NCBI GenBank assembly: GCA_017471245.1
Contig: JAFUVB010000028.1
Span: forward strand, 1-63,931
Direction: 5' to 3'
DNA: 63,931 nt
Origin: Prevotella sp.
GTDB taxonomy: Bacteria > Bacteroidota > Bacteroidia > Bacteroidales > Bacteroidaceae
In this document: positions 44,175 through 52,964 of the stretch, piece by piece
Numbering within the stretch: position 1 is the first letter of the stretch
Layout: every line of letters begins with the position of its first letter
Notes under the pieces: model-generated
Told to the model about the DNA's origin: nothing
Database searches by the model: none
The model's input: the letters and a program-made list of their open reading frames with translations, nothing else
Program-made: the position numbers and the translations under genes

Positions 44175-44253
44175 AATCGTATGTTTTTTAAAGATTAATA
44201 CTCTGTTTTATCAGTTTTCTTTGTTTTACGTTGCAAAGAAACAAAGAATTTCT

Positions 44254-44262
44254 TACCTTTGC
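44254..44262 (+). promoter_or_regulatory. -7 box upstream of the Wzi-like gene
   Basis: TACCTTTGC, giving a leader of about 95 bases before the ATG at 44365. The leader contains a 22-bp duplication. Confidence 0.5.
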
Positions 44263-44265
44263 AAA

Positions 44266-44300
44266 GGATTTTCCCTATAGTGTGAGGGGATTTTCCCTAT
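44266..44300 (+). repeat. Two direct copies 22 bp apart in the Wzi leader
   Basis: GGATTTTCCCTAT at 44266-44278 and again at 44288-44300. Start-to-start distance is 22 bases. Confidence 0.8.
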
Positions 44301-44364
44301 TGTTTTCAATGAGGAGAAAATAAGTGGCAGCACTGATAACCACACTCAGTGCTATAATATAATA

Positions 44365-45927
44365 ATGTATAGGGTGAAGATTGCCGTAGTGGCGCTGCTG
44401 ATGACTATCATGTCGGGCATTCCCGTCTGTGCCGAAGACGGGGACGATAGCCGCCTTGTGCGTGGGCTGCACTATGGTTTGGAGGTGCAGGCATCCCTGT
44501 CTGACGGGGCTACACCCCTGTGGCTGAATGCCAACAAGCATGGTCTGAGCTCCTTGGAAGCGCAGAACGGCTATCTGCGCACCAGTGTTTGCCGCCCGCT
44601 TGAGGCAGATTCCATGCGCCAATGGGCTATCGGCTACGGGCTCGATTTGGCAGCTCCCGTGCATTATACAAGTAGCGTGGTGGTTCAGCAATTCTATGCC
44701 GACGTGAGGTGGAAGAGGCTCCTTCTCTCCGTGGGAACCAAGGAACGGGAGATGGAATTGAAGGATAACGAGCTGTCGTCAGGCTCTCAGACACTTGGAA
44801 TCAATGCGCGTCCCGTTCCCCAGATCAGGCTTGAAGTTCCCGATTACTACACATTGCCTTTCGCGCGAGGTTGGCTTCACGTGAAAGGTCATTTATCTTT
44901 CGGCATGATGACCGATGGCAAATGGCAGCGCGGTTTTGCGCACCAACAGGGCAAATACGCCGACGGCGTGCTGTATCACAGCAAGGCAGGCTATCTGATG
45001 ATTGGGAAAAAGGATGCGCGTTTCAAGGCTGAGCTGGGACTGGAGATGGCTGCCCAGTTTGGCGGAACAGCCCACAATGTGTTTCTTTCCGACGGTACTG
45101 GACAGACAATACAGGGCGGAAGGCGTTTCAAAGATTTCCTCAATGTGTTGGTTCCCGGCGGTAATTCCGAAGGGCAAGATGTCTATCTCAATGTGGCAGG
45201 CAACCATCTCGGCAGCTGGGTGGCACGTTTCAGCTACGAAACCGACGCTATTGCGCTTGCTGCCTATATGGATAAGTATTTCGAAGACCACAGTGCGATG
45301 CTGTTTCTCGACTATGACGGATATGGAAAAGGGCCGAATTGGAATCGGCGAGAGAGCAACCGCTTCGTGTTTTATCCGATGAAAGACGTGATGATAGGCG
45401 GTGAGGTGGAGCTGAAACGCGCGGAATGGCTGAAGAAAATAATCGTGGAGTATATCTATACGAAGTATCAGAGCGGCCCCATCTATCATGACCATACCAC
45501 AACGATATCTGATCACCTCGGCGGAAACGACAACTACTATAACCATTACGTATATTCCGGATGGCAGCATTGGGGTCAGGTGATCGGAAATCCCCTCTAT
45601 CGCTCACCCATCTATAACAGCGACGGGCAGATACAGGTGGAAAACAGCCGCTTCAGGGCATGGCATGCCGGCATTTCAGGCAACCTTTCCAACCGCTTCC
45701 ACTACCGTCTTATGGCAACATTCCAGAACGGACTGGGCACCTATTCGCAGCCTTTCAACCGGAAAAGGCACAATGTGAGCATGCTTGCCCATGCAGAATA
45801 TCGCTTCAAAACCAAGCTTCAAGGCTGGAGCGTCGGCGGAAGCGTGGGAATAGACAATGGTAGTATACTGGGAAATAATAGGGGAATGCAGCTGACAATC
45901 AAGAAAACGGGGGTGCTGGGATTATGA
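44365..45927 (+). CDS. Capsule assembly Wzi family outer-membrane barrel
   Basis: A protein of 520 residues with signal peptide ending in PVCAEDG. The family pattern is visible: LHYGLEVQASLSDGATPLWL near the N-terminus, VGTKEREMELKDNELSSGSQ, PQIRLEVPDYYTLPFARGWL, and FEDHSAMLFLDYDGYGKGPN. Wzi anchors group 1 capsule at the cell surface in other bacteria; here it lies 2 kb from the start of an exopolysaccharide cluster on the other strand, which fits. The stop overlaps the next start by four bases. Confidence 0.82.
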   Translation: MYRVKIAVVALLMTIMSGIPVCAEDGDDSRLVRGLHYGLEVQASLSDGATPLWLNANKHGLSSLEAQNGYLRTSVCRPLEADSMRQWAIGYGLDLAAPVHYTSSVVVQQFYADVRWKRLLLSVGTKEREMELKDNELSSGSQTLGINARPVPQIRLEVPDYYTLPFARGWLHVKGHLSFGMMTDGKWQRGFAHQQGKYADGVLYHSKAGYLMIGKKDARFKAELGLEMAAQFGGTAHNVFLSDGTGQTIQGGRRFKDFLNVLVPGGNSEGQDVYLNVAGNHLGSWVARFSYETDAIALAAYMDKYFEDHSAMLFLDYDGYGKGPNWNRRESNRFVFYPMKDVMIGGEVELKRAEWLKKIIVEYIYTKYQSGPIYHDHTTTISDHLGGNDNYYNHYVYSGWQHWGQVIGNPLYRSPIYNSDGQIQVENSRFRAWHAGISGNLSNRFHYRLMATFQNGLGTYSQPFNRKRHNVSMLAHAEYRFKTKLQGWSVGGSVGIDNGSILGNNRGMQLTIKKTGVLGL

Positions 45928-46361
45928 AAGTGAGGCAAATCATAGTGTTATCGGTTCTGATGGCGGCGTTGGCGTCGTGCGAATTGGAAGTTTCCGACAA
46001 CGGAAACCTTGACGGATTCTGGCACTTAGAGAAGGTTGACACCCTGCAGACCGGCGGAACCAGCGACCTTTCGGACCGTCTTTTGTTCTGGTCGGTGCAG
46101 ATGAACCTGCTTGAATTGTCGGATCGCAGCGAGGGAAACGGCTTTTTGTTGCTACGGTTTGAGCAGAACGACGGAAGCCTCCACGTGCATACGCCTACCC
46201 GTTTCGACGGAAAAAACACCGACCTACCTATTGATGACCTTCAGCAGTTGGCACCATTTGGTATTCAATCGCTTGATGAAACGTTCCGCATCATCATGCT
46301 TTCAAGCGGCAGGATGGTATTAGAGGGCGACCGTCTGCGCCTCTCTTTCAGCAAGATGTAG
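45924..46361 (+). CDS. Small lipocalin-like lipoprotein (DUF4847-like)
   Basis: A protein of 145 residues. Lipoprotein signal with lipobox LASC (Cys at about 19). The N-terminal lipocalin-like start is NLDGFWHLEKVDTLQTGG, then RLLFWSVQMNLLEL and GRMVLEGDRLRLSFSKM at the C-terminus, a layout of the DUF4847 sort. It is translationally coupled with the Wzi-like gene (ATGA overlap), suggesting a joint envelope function. Its last codons are part of a 44-bp duplication that continues past the stop. Confidence 0.75.
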   Translation: MKVRQIIVLSVLMAALASCELEVSDNGNLDGFWHLEKVDTLQTGGTSDLSDRLLFWSVQMNLLELSDRSEGNGFLLLRFEQNDGSLHVHTPTRFDGKNTDLPIDDLQQLAPFGIQSLDETFRIIMLSSGRMVLEGDRLRLSFSKM

Positions 46362-46419
46362 CAGCAGGGCAGAATCGTGTGCGGCTCTCTTTCAGCAAGA
46401 TATAGCAGCAGGGCAGAAT
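46341..46419 (+). repeat. Direct repeat of 35 bp at 44-bp distance
   Basis: Copies at 46341-46375 and 46385-46419 differ at one position. The first contains the end and stop of the lipoprotein gene; the second is the same 3-prime end copied downstream. The 44-base offset equals twice 22. The gap to the next gene holds no obvious terminator. Confidence 0.88.
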
Positions 46420-46451
46420 GCAGAACCGGCAAACAGAGATTCAGCAACTGT

Positions 46452-47558
46452 TTATTCAAAGAGAGAGGGTTGCCTTCCTTTGCCCTTGATTCTCTGGTTC
46501 AGCAGCCAGTGGAATACGGTATAAACCACGATGTCGGTAACCACAGTGAACGTGATTCCCACGTATGAGTTCAGCACATAGTTGATGAGGCAAAACGAAA
46601 GTGCCAGAGTCAGGATGGTGATCAGTGCCTGGTGCTGCGTGAAACCTGCGCGAATCAGCTTGTGATGTATGTGGTTCTTGTCGGGCGTGATAGGTGAGCG
46701 GCGGTGGCGCAGCCTTACCAGCGCCACGCGGAATACATCCAGCACTGGCACCACTATCAAAGTGAAGGATATGAGCAGCCCATTGCCGGGATATTGGGGC
46801 AGGTGAGGGTTCTCCATAGATAGTTTCAGACAAAGGAAAGCGAGCAGAAATCCGATGGTGAGCGACCCTGTGTCGCCCATGAAAATCTTCCTGTTGCGGT
46901 CTGCACTGCCATATATGTTGAAGTATAAATAGGGCAGCAGCACGCCGATAATGGCGGCAATCACGGTGGAATAGACCGTAAGTCCCCACTGGCTGAATGC
47001 ATAATAGAATCCCATCATGGCTATCATGGTGAGTCCGCCCGCCAGTCCGTCGATGCCGTCGATCAGGTTTATGGCATTCGAAATGAAGGCAACGACCACC
47101 ACCGTGAGCGGCATTCCTATATAATAAGGTATGTCGTGAATGCCGAAAAAGCCGTGAAGGTCGTTGATATATAGTCCTGAGAGCGGCAGTGCGCACGCTG
47201 CGATGAGCTGAACGGTGAGCTTGGTGAGCGGTCCTAAGCCGATAATGTCGTCGATAAGCCCCGTTATGTAGATGGCGGCAGCACCGCAGAAGAAGAACAA
47301 AGTCCAGAGACTGACGGTTATTTCGGATGCTCCGTTGAGCTGATAGACGATAAACGACACGATGCATCCTAAGAACACGCTGGGCAGGAACACCACGCCG
47401 CCCAGTCGGGGAATGGCATTCTTGTGAACTTTCCGGGCGTTGGGAATGTCGTAAAGCCCTTTTTGCTTGCAGAAATCCAGCACCTTCGGGATGGTGGCTA
47501 TGCCGCAAATGCAGCTTGTGATGCCTGCTATGAGTGTATATAGAAGATGATTGTTCAT
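46452..47558 (-). CDS. Undecaprenyl-phosphate N-acetylhexosamine-1-phosphate transferase (WecA/TagO/MraY type)
   Basis: A protein of 368 residues with about ten membrane helices. The first catalytic region includes NARKVHKNAIPRLGGVVFLP, the DD pair is in LIDDIIGLGPLTKL, and NAINLIDGIDGLAGGLTMIA is the central aspartate motif. MGDTGSLTIGFLLAF and the HRRSPITPDKNHIHHKL basic loop (WecA type) are also present. It starts glycan synthesis by moving a sugar phosphate onto undecaprenyl phosphate. It is the last gene of the exopolysaccharide locus. Confidence 0.92.
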   Translation of the reverse strand: MNNHLLYTLIAGITSCICGIATIPKVLDFCKQKGLYDIPNARKVHKNAIPRLGGVVFLPSVFLGCIVSFIVYQLNGASEITVSLWTLFFFCGAAAIYITGLIDDIIGLGPLTKLTVQLIAACALPLSGLYINDLHGFFGIHDIPYYIGMPLTVVVVAFISNAINLIDGIDGLAGGLTMIAMMGFYYAFSQWGLTVYSTVIAAIIGVLLPYLYFNIYGSADRNRKIFMGDTGSLTIGFLLAFLCLKLSMENPHLPQYPGNGLLISFTLIVVPVLDVFRVALVRLRHRRSPITPDKNHIHHKLIRAGFTQHQALITILTLALSFCLINYVLNSYVGITFTVVTDIVVYTVFHWLLNQRIKGKGRQPSLFE

Positions 47559-47566
47559 TTCATCAT

Positions 47567-48700
47567 TTATGTTTCAATCTGATTAGACAATTGCCGATAG
47601 ATGGCGAGATGTTTGTCAACCACGTTGATTATCGAGAATTCTTTCTCAGCTTTCTCCCTTCCGCGGAGCCCCATCAGTATGCGCAGGCTGCGCTTGTTGA
47701 TCAGTTCGCGCAGCTTTTCGGCAAGTGCGTCGCTGTCTTTGATGGGAACCAGGAACCCGTTGCGGCCGTTGTCGACGGTGTCTTTGCACCCTATCGAGTT
47801 GGTGGTCACTATGGGACGGCCGATGGCATTTGCCTCGATGAGCGACCGCGGCACACCTTCGCGATAGAAACTTGGCAGTGTCACGATGTGCGACTGCATG
47901 AGCAACTCCCTCACATCGCTCCTATAGTCGAGCCATTTGATGTATTTCCCGTCGCAAAGGCGCTGCAGTTCGCGCTTTCTGATGGCCAATGGGTTGTCGG
48001 AAAGTCCTCCGCAGAGCAGGAAAGTGACATGATCCTGCATCTCGGAGCGCAGTTTCTCGGCTGCTTTCACCAATACGAGGATTCCTTTTTCCTTCACCAT
48101 GCGCGCCGTGAAGATGATTTGGATGTGCTTGTCGTCGGGTTCCGGCGTGTAGTGGAACTCTTTCAGGTCGACGCCAGAGCCCTTGATGAATGCGCAATCA
48201 TCCTCTTTCACGATTCCGCGACGCACAAACAGGTCCATGTCTTCGTGGTTTTGGAAGATCACGGAGATGTTTTCGCGGTGGTTGGAGAACTTCATCACCC
48301 GCAAAACCATACGTGCCATGAGCGAAGGCTCATCGCCTGAGAACAGCACACCTAATCCGCTCACCGCATTCACCACACCCGGCACCTTTGCCAAGCGAGC
48401 TGCCAGCCCGCCCCAGAGTATGTTTTTGATGCCCACATGGTGAACAATGTCGGGCTTTTCCTCTCTGTAGAGTCGATAAAGAAACCGGAATGTGCGCATT
48501 TCTTCCCATATATTGACGCCCGTGGGGTTAACCGGCAGGTCGATCATTGGCAGTCCCAGCGCCTCGATATCGCCTTTTTGCCCAGTATCTTTGCAGACTA
48601 TACTCACATCATAGCCCTCTTGCTGTGCTTTCACGGCAATATCCTTGCGATGAGATAGGAAAAAACGGTCTTCGTTTACTACGATGTAGAGTTTCGCCAT
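47567..48700 (-). CDS. Glycosyltransferase family 4
   Basis: A protein of 377 residues with the GT-B fold. The N-terminal half has VNEDRFFLSHRKDIAVKAQQ and IVHHVGIKNILWGGLAARLA. The C-terminal half has FTARMVKEKGILVLVKAAEK and the E-x7-E nucleotide-sugar site in YREGVPRSLIEANAIGRPIV. The N-terminus resembles PglA or related enzymes that extend an undecaprenyl-diphospho-sugar. It is eight bases upstream of the WecA-like gene in the operon. Confidence 0.9.
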   Translation of the reverse strand: MAKLYIVVNEDRFFLSHRKDIAVKAQQEGYDVSIVCKDTGQKGDIEALGLPMIDLPVNPTGVNIWEEMRTFRFLYRLYREEKPDIVHHVGIKNILWGGLAARLAKVPGVVNAVSGLGVLFSGDEPSLMARMVLRVMKFSNHRENISVIFQNHEDMDLFVRRGIVKEDDCAFIKGSGVDLKEFHYTPEPDDKHIQIIFTARMVKEKGILVLVKAAEKLRSEMQDHVTFLLCGGLSDNPLAIRKRELQRLCDGKYIKWLDYRSDVRELLMQSHIVTLPSFYREGVPRSLIEANAIGRPIVTTNSIGCKDTVDNGRNGFLVPIKDSDALAEKLRELINKRSLRILMGLRGREKAEKEFSIINVVDKHLAIYRQLSNQIET

Positions 48701-48758
48701 GCGGTACTTTTTAGGTTGTTTGCTTATTTGATAACGCGGATAAGGGCTTTAAATTGTA

Positions 48759-50633
48759 TCATCCATAAATATTCTTATACCATTTTTGGAACACATAGAG
48801 ATTCCAAATCATGTTCTTATGGTTTTCTTTGCCTGCAAAGTGCTCATGCAGAATGGTTTGTATGAAATCATAGTTGAACAGGGCCTGCCGCTCGATAGCA
48901 TCGCGGTTGGTGAGCTTTTCCAGCTCCGGGCGCAGCTCGTTGCGCAGCCAATGGTCAACGGGAACGTCGAATCCCTGTTTGCGGAAGCGCGTGGTTGCCT
49001 CGGGAAGCATGTGGCGGAACGTTTCCTTCAGTATGTATTTCTTGTTGCGCCCGTGCAGTTTCAGGCCGTCGGGCAGCGAAAGTGCAAACTCAATGATACG
49101 GCGGTCGGCAAAGGGAGCGCGGTTTTCGAGCGAGTTATACATGCAGGCGCGGTCCACTTTGGGGAACATGCAACCCTCCAACACGCTCTCCACGTCGAGC
49201 AATTGCTGCTTCTGCAGGTAGGAAAGGTGACTGTCCATGCTGTCGAAGCGCCTGCGGTAGCTCTCCTTGATGTCTCGGTAGGCCTCGGGAACGAGCAGCC
49301 GGCGGCGCTTTTCGTCGTTAAATCCCAAGCAAAGCATGTCGTAATAGAGGTCGAAACCGCTGTCTTGGGCTGCGCGAATCACCTTCTTCACCTTCCGGAG
49401 CAGGTTGTTGGTGCGCGAATTGACAGGACAGCAGCCCACAAGCTTCTCTATGAGCCTCCTGAAAGGCTTTGGCATGCGCTGATAGCGGCTCACGTAGTAG
49501 TGGGCGAGATACTTTTCATAGCCTGCAAATATCTCGTCGGCAACGTCGCCCGTAAGAACCACCTTCACATCCTGCCGTGCCAGCTTGGCAACATAGTAGG
49601 AAGGAATCGCCGAAGAGTCGCCAAACGGCTCGTCGTAATACCCTATCAGCGAGTCGAGAGCACCCATCACATCACCGTATTTCAGCACTGTCGTGGTGTG
49701 GTTGGCACCTATGTGGCGCGCCAAGATCTCTGCCCGCTCGCTCTCATCGCATTCCCGCTGCTCGAAACCTATGGAGAACGTGCGCAGTGGCTCCTGAGAA
49801 ATCTCGTGGATGATGCTGCACACGATGCTCGAATCGATGCCGCCGCTGAGGAAAGCGCCCATCGGCACGTCGGCAATCATGCGTTTCTCCACTGAGTCGT
49901 TCACCAACTGGCGCAGCCTTGCCTTAGCTTCCTGCTCCGTAAGCGTTGAAGGATTGACGAAATCTCTCACCTGATAGTAGACGTGGGTTGCCGTTTCGCC
50001 GTCCTTGCCGATGGTTATCCATGTGCCGGGCATCAGTTTGCGCACGGGTTCATAGATGGAGTGGGGGGCGGGAATATAGTCGAGCGTGAGGAAAAGGTTC
50101 AGGGCGGTCATGTCGATGGGGAACTTCTGCTTTTCGGGAGCGAATGCCTTGAGCTCGGAGGCGAACCTGAATGCGCCGGCATCCTGCATGTAATAGAGCG
50201 GCTTCTCGCCGAAACGGTCGCGCGCAAGGTGCACTTCGCCGCTCCTGCGGTCATAGATGGCGAAGGCAAACATGCCTTCTATCTTTTCCAGACATGCCTG
50301 CATGCCGTACATCCGGTATGCCTGAGCCACCACTTCGGTATCGCTGCTTGTCAGAAACGTGGCTCCTGCCTGCTCCAATTCATCGCGCAGCTGCCTGAAA
50401 TTATAGATTTCGCCGTTGTAGGCTATCACGATGTCGCCGCCAGCCACCTCCATGGGCTGGTGGCCGGTATGTATGTCGATCACGGAGAGCCGCCGATGGG
50501 CGAGCGCAACGTGGTTTTCGGCAAACAAACCGCTGTCGTCGGGGCCGCGCAGCGCCATGCGGTCGGCCATGAGCTGCGCTTCGGCAGCGTCGGCGGTGCC
50601 GTTATATCGTATGATTCCTGCTATTGCACACAT
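48759..50633 (-). CDS. asnB: Asparagine synthase (glutamine-hydrolysing) of the polysaccharide locus
   Basis: A protein of 624 residues. The glutaminase domain starts with Cys2 (MCAIAGIIRY) and has RRLSVIDIHTGHQP and AYNGEIYNFRQL. The synthetase domain has the PP-loop LSGGIDSSIVCSI, TGDVADEIFAGYEKY and MLPEATTRFRKQGFDVP. Lodged between two GT4 genes on the same strand, it may amidate a uronic acid of the polymer, as WbpS-type proteins do, rather than supply free asparagine. That role is inference. Confidence 0.9.
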   Translation of the reverse strand: MCAIAGIIRYNGTADAAEAQLMADRMALRGPDDSGLFAENHVALAHRRLSVIDIHTGHQPMEVAGGDIVIAYNGEIYNFRQLRDELEQAGATFLTSSDTEVVAQAYRMYGMQACLEKIEGMFAFAIYDRRSGEVHLARDRFGEKPLYYMQDAGAFRFASELKAFAPEKQKFPIDMTALNLFLTLDYIPAPHSIYEPVRKLMPGTWITIGKDGETATHVYYQVRDFVNPSTLTEQEAKARLRQLVNDSVEKRMIADVPMGAFLSGGIDSSIVCSIIHEISQEPLRTFSIGFEQRECDESERAEILARHIGANHTTTVLKYGDVMGALDSLIGYYDEPFGDSSAIPSYYVAKLARQDVKVVLTGDVADEIFAGYEKYLAHYYVSRYQRMPKPFRRLIEKLVGCCPVNSRTNNLLRKVKKVIRAAQDSGFDLYYDMLCLGFNDEKRRRLLVPEAYRDIKESYRRRFDSMDSHLSYLQKQQLLDVESVLEGCMFPKVDRACMYNSLENRAPFADRRIIEFALSLPDGLKLHGRNKKYILKETFRHMLPEATTRFRKQGFDVPVDHWLRNELRPELEKLTNRDAIERQALFNYDFIQTILHEHFAGKENHKNMIWNLYVFQKWYKNIYG

Positions 50634-50765
50634 GTTTTGCTCGTTCTTCCTGTTTCTTTTATTAACGCGTTTTTTCCGGATTTATTTGGTTTCAGTGTCA
50701 CTAAAAACCGCATTTCTTACCGCCCAGAAACGGTAGCTTGGAACGGTACTTTAGGTTCCGCTTTT

Positions 50766-50853
50766 CAAAACCTATGGTTTTACCCTCCAAAACCTATGCT
50801 TTTGAAGCTCAAAACCTATGTTTTTGAAGCCCAAAACCATAGCTTTTTTTGCA
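50766..50853 (+). repeat. Four 22-bp tandem repeats, CCTATG family
   Basis: Units start at 50766, 50788, 50810 and 50832, exactly four times 22 bp. Core CAAAACCTATGNTTTTGAAG; the last unit has CATAG in place of CTATG. It lies in the 284-base gap between asnB and the GT4 gene. Same family as 42141. Confidence 0.92.
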
Positions 50854-50917
50854 CATTTCTTTCTCGTTGATTTTCAAGATGTTACGTTTTCGCGGTGAGA
50901 GATGTCCCTTCTCCGGC

Positions 50918-52009
50918 CTACTCCTGCCGTTTCTCGCGCCGGATCAGGGCATTATAGATGTCGAGATAGTGATTAGTCATGGCTTGGAGCGAGAATATAG
51001 AGGCATAGTCGGTGCCAGTTAAGGGCGCATTTCCGCACGTCGTGATGAGGTGTTTCAGCTGTTGCGCGTTGCCAACAGTGAAGAGTCGCTCCTCGGGGAG
51101 CAGTTCGCGGAAGGCGGGAATGTTGCTTGCTATGACGGGAATACCGCACACGGCGGCTTCAATCACCGTAAGTCCGAAGCCCTCGGAGGTGGATGTTGAG
51201 ACGTAGAGATTGGCCATTTTCAGCAGCGACCCGATATCATGCCGCGCACCGGTGAATAGGATCCTGCCCTCCAAGTGCTGTTCTTTCGCCTCGCGCTGCA
51301 GCAGTTCGCGGCAGTCGCCGTCGCCCACAATCACTCCCTTATACTGCTCAGGCAGCAGGCTCATGGCACGTATGAACGTTGAAAAGTCCTTTTCCGGGCA
51401 TAGCCTGCCTATGGTGAGCACCACGAAATCGCCCTCTTTGAAGCCCATTTCGTGCCTGATAGCGGGGCGGGCGCTGAGCAACCGCTGCGTGTCGATGCCG
51501 TTGTATACCACCCGGAACCGCGGTCCGGGCTCTTCTCTGAGCCATTCCAAGAGTGACTGCTGCACGGTGTTGGAAACGGAAACCACGCTGTCGTATGCCC
51601 GATAGGCACGTCTGTCGATGCGCCGGAACCATTTGTGGTTGCGGCGCATGCCGAAAACGGAGTGCTCAGTGGTGACCCAGTGCGTGTTTTTCCTGCAGAT
51701 GGGCTTGATGAATGCCCCTATCAGTTGCGGAATGGTGTGGTTGGTGTGGATGATGTCGTAGTTTCCGCGGCGCGCCACGGTGATATATCTCCATGCTTTG
51801 AGCAGCGAAAAGCGCCCATTCATGCCCAGATTGATGAGGCTTACGCCGTTTTTGCGCAGCAAGTCGGCATATTGCTCATCGTCCTGACGGTGAACCATCA
51901 TCGTCACATCGTGCTCCCCGGTAGCGGCAATGGCGAGTGCCAGTTCCGTTATCAGCTTCTGCACCCCGCCGAAGGTGTCGCCAAACTCTTGGATGAACAG
52001 TATTTTCAT
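50918..52009 (-). CDS. Glycosyltransferase family 4
   Basis: A protein of 363 residues from the ATG at 52009 (MKILFIQEFGDTFGGVQKLI). The longer frame reaches 52270 but would overlap the next gene's coding region and has no start logic. GT-B features are LTIGRLCPEKDFSTFIRAMS, GARHDIGSLLKMANLYVSTS, and the E-x7-E site in TSEGFGLTVIEAAVCGIPVI. It lies two bases from the next gene in the locus. Sugar donor not readable. Confidence 0.9.
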   Translation of the reverse strand: MKILFIQEFGDTFGGVQKLITELALAIAATGEHDVTMMVHRQDDEQYADLLRKNGVSLINLGMNGRFSLLKAWRYITVARRGNYDIIHTNHTIPQLIGAFIKPICRKNTHWVTTEHSVFGMRRNHKWFRRIDRRAYRAYDSVVSVSNTVQQSLLEWLREEPGPRFRVVYNGIDTQRLLSARPAIRHEMGFKEGDFVVLTIGRLCPEKDFSTFIRAMSLLPEQYKGVIVGDGDCRELLQREAKEQHLEGRILFTGARHDIGSLLKMANLYVSTSTSEGFGLTVIEAAVCGIPVIASNIPAFRELLPEERLFTVGNAQQLKHLITTCGNAPLTGTDYASIFSLQAMTNHYLDIYNALIRREKRQE

Positions 52010-52011
52010 GT

Positions 52012-52914
52012 TTATAACCGGTTGAAGAGGATTCGCAGTTTTAACCAGAAGTCGTTTGAAACATTCCCCGTTGTGAAGCGGGAGCTCGAAAGCAGCCTCA
52101 TTTTCTTGCGCAGGCTGTGGCGATAGTTGGCAACCGTGTCCACAATATCTCGGTTTTCGGCACTCATATCGCCGCCGAAGCAGCGCAGCAGCTCTGTTGC
52201 CATGCGCTCGCGGTCGTGCTGGCGGCCGATGGTTTTCATCTCTTTCGCCCTCCGCATCCATATTTCCCATGCCGTGCGCTTATCTCCTATCTGGTTGTTT
52301 TCGTGCTGCCGGTAGAGGATATGGCTTTCTTCGTCGTAGCAGACATGCCCCGTGGCAAGGGCAACGGTGTATATCCAGAAGTCGTGGGCGAAGATGAACT
52401 GCGGCGGATGCGCCCGCAAGGCATCGCGCAAGGTGCGGTTGAACACCATCGTGCAGCCGGCAGTCATGCACCGGATCAGCCCTTGTGCCAGCGGCGTGGC
52501 ACGGTTTCCCTGATAGACAAGCCCTTCGCAAGCGCCGTTTTTGTAGTAATGCAGGTTGGAACCATAGAGATTGCGGCCTTCGCCCATGGTGTTGAGATGC
52601 GAAACGGCAGCTTTCAGCTTGTCGGGAAGCCATACGTCGTCCTGATCGCATAGTGCGTAGAAGTCGGCATCGGGTGCTTCACGCACAAGTTGCATGAAGC
52701 TTTCGGCCCACCCGATGTTATTTCCTTGCTTCCATTCAAGCAGTCCGCGCCTCTGATAATCATCCAAAATGGATTGCGTTGCGTCGCTGGATCCATCGTC
52801 TCTTACAAGCAGACGCACGTTAATCTCCTCTTGACGAATAACAGAATCAATCTGTTCGCGGAGGTATTTCTCCCCGTTGTAGGTCGACATCATTACTTGT
52901 ACGGTAGGTTCCAT
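52012..52914 (-). CDS. Glycosyltransferase family 2 (rhamnosyl-like)
   Basis: A protein of 300 residues. GT2 features: VQVMMSTYNGEKYLREQIDS, VRDDGSSDATQSILDDYQ, ADFYALCDQDDVWLPDKL (DxD), AGCTMVFNRTLRDALRAHP and the AHDFWIYTVA acceptor loop. Its form is that of rhamnosyl or similar transferases in O-antigen loci. It is two bases from the GT4 gene and close to the Wzz-Wzy fusion. Confidence 0.9.
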   Translation of the reverse strand: MEPTVQVMMSTYNGEKYLREQIDSVIRQEEINVRLLVRDDGSSDATQSILDDYQRRGLLEWKQGNNIGWAESFMQLVREAPDADFYALCDQDDVWLPDKLKAAVSHLNTMGEGRNLYGSNLHYYKNGACEGLVYQGNRATPLAQGLIRCMTAGCTMVFNRTLRDALRAHPPQFIFAHDFWIYTVALATGHVCYDEESHILYRQHENNQIGDKRTAWEIWMRRAKEMKTIGRQHDRERMATELLRCFGGDMSAENRDIVDTVANYRHSLRKKMRLLSSSRFTTGNVSNDFWLKLRILFNRL

Positions 52915-52964
52915 GTTGCTTTTGGTGATTATATATGATAAAACGCAGATTCGTATTTTTTATT

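Noticed and set aside
52010-52270. N-terminal extension of the GT4 protein to 52270
   Set aside because: It overlaps the coding end of the GT2 gene, is rich in Arg, Pro and His in a shadow-like way, and MKILFIQEF at 52009 is a typical GT4 start.
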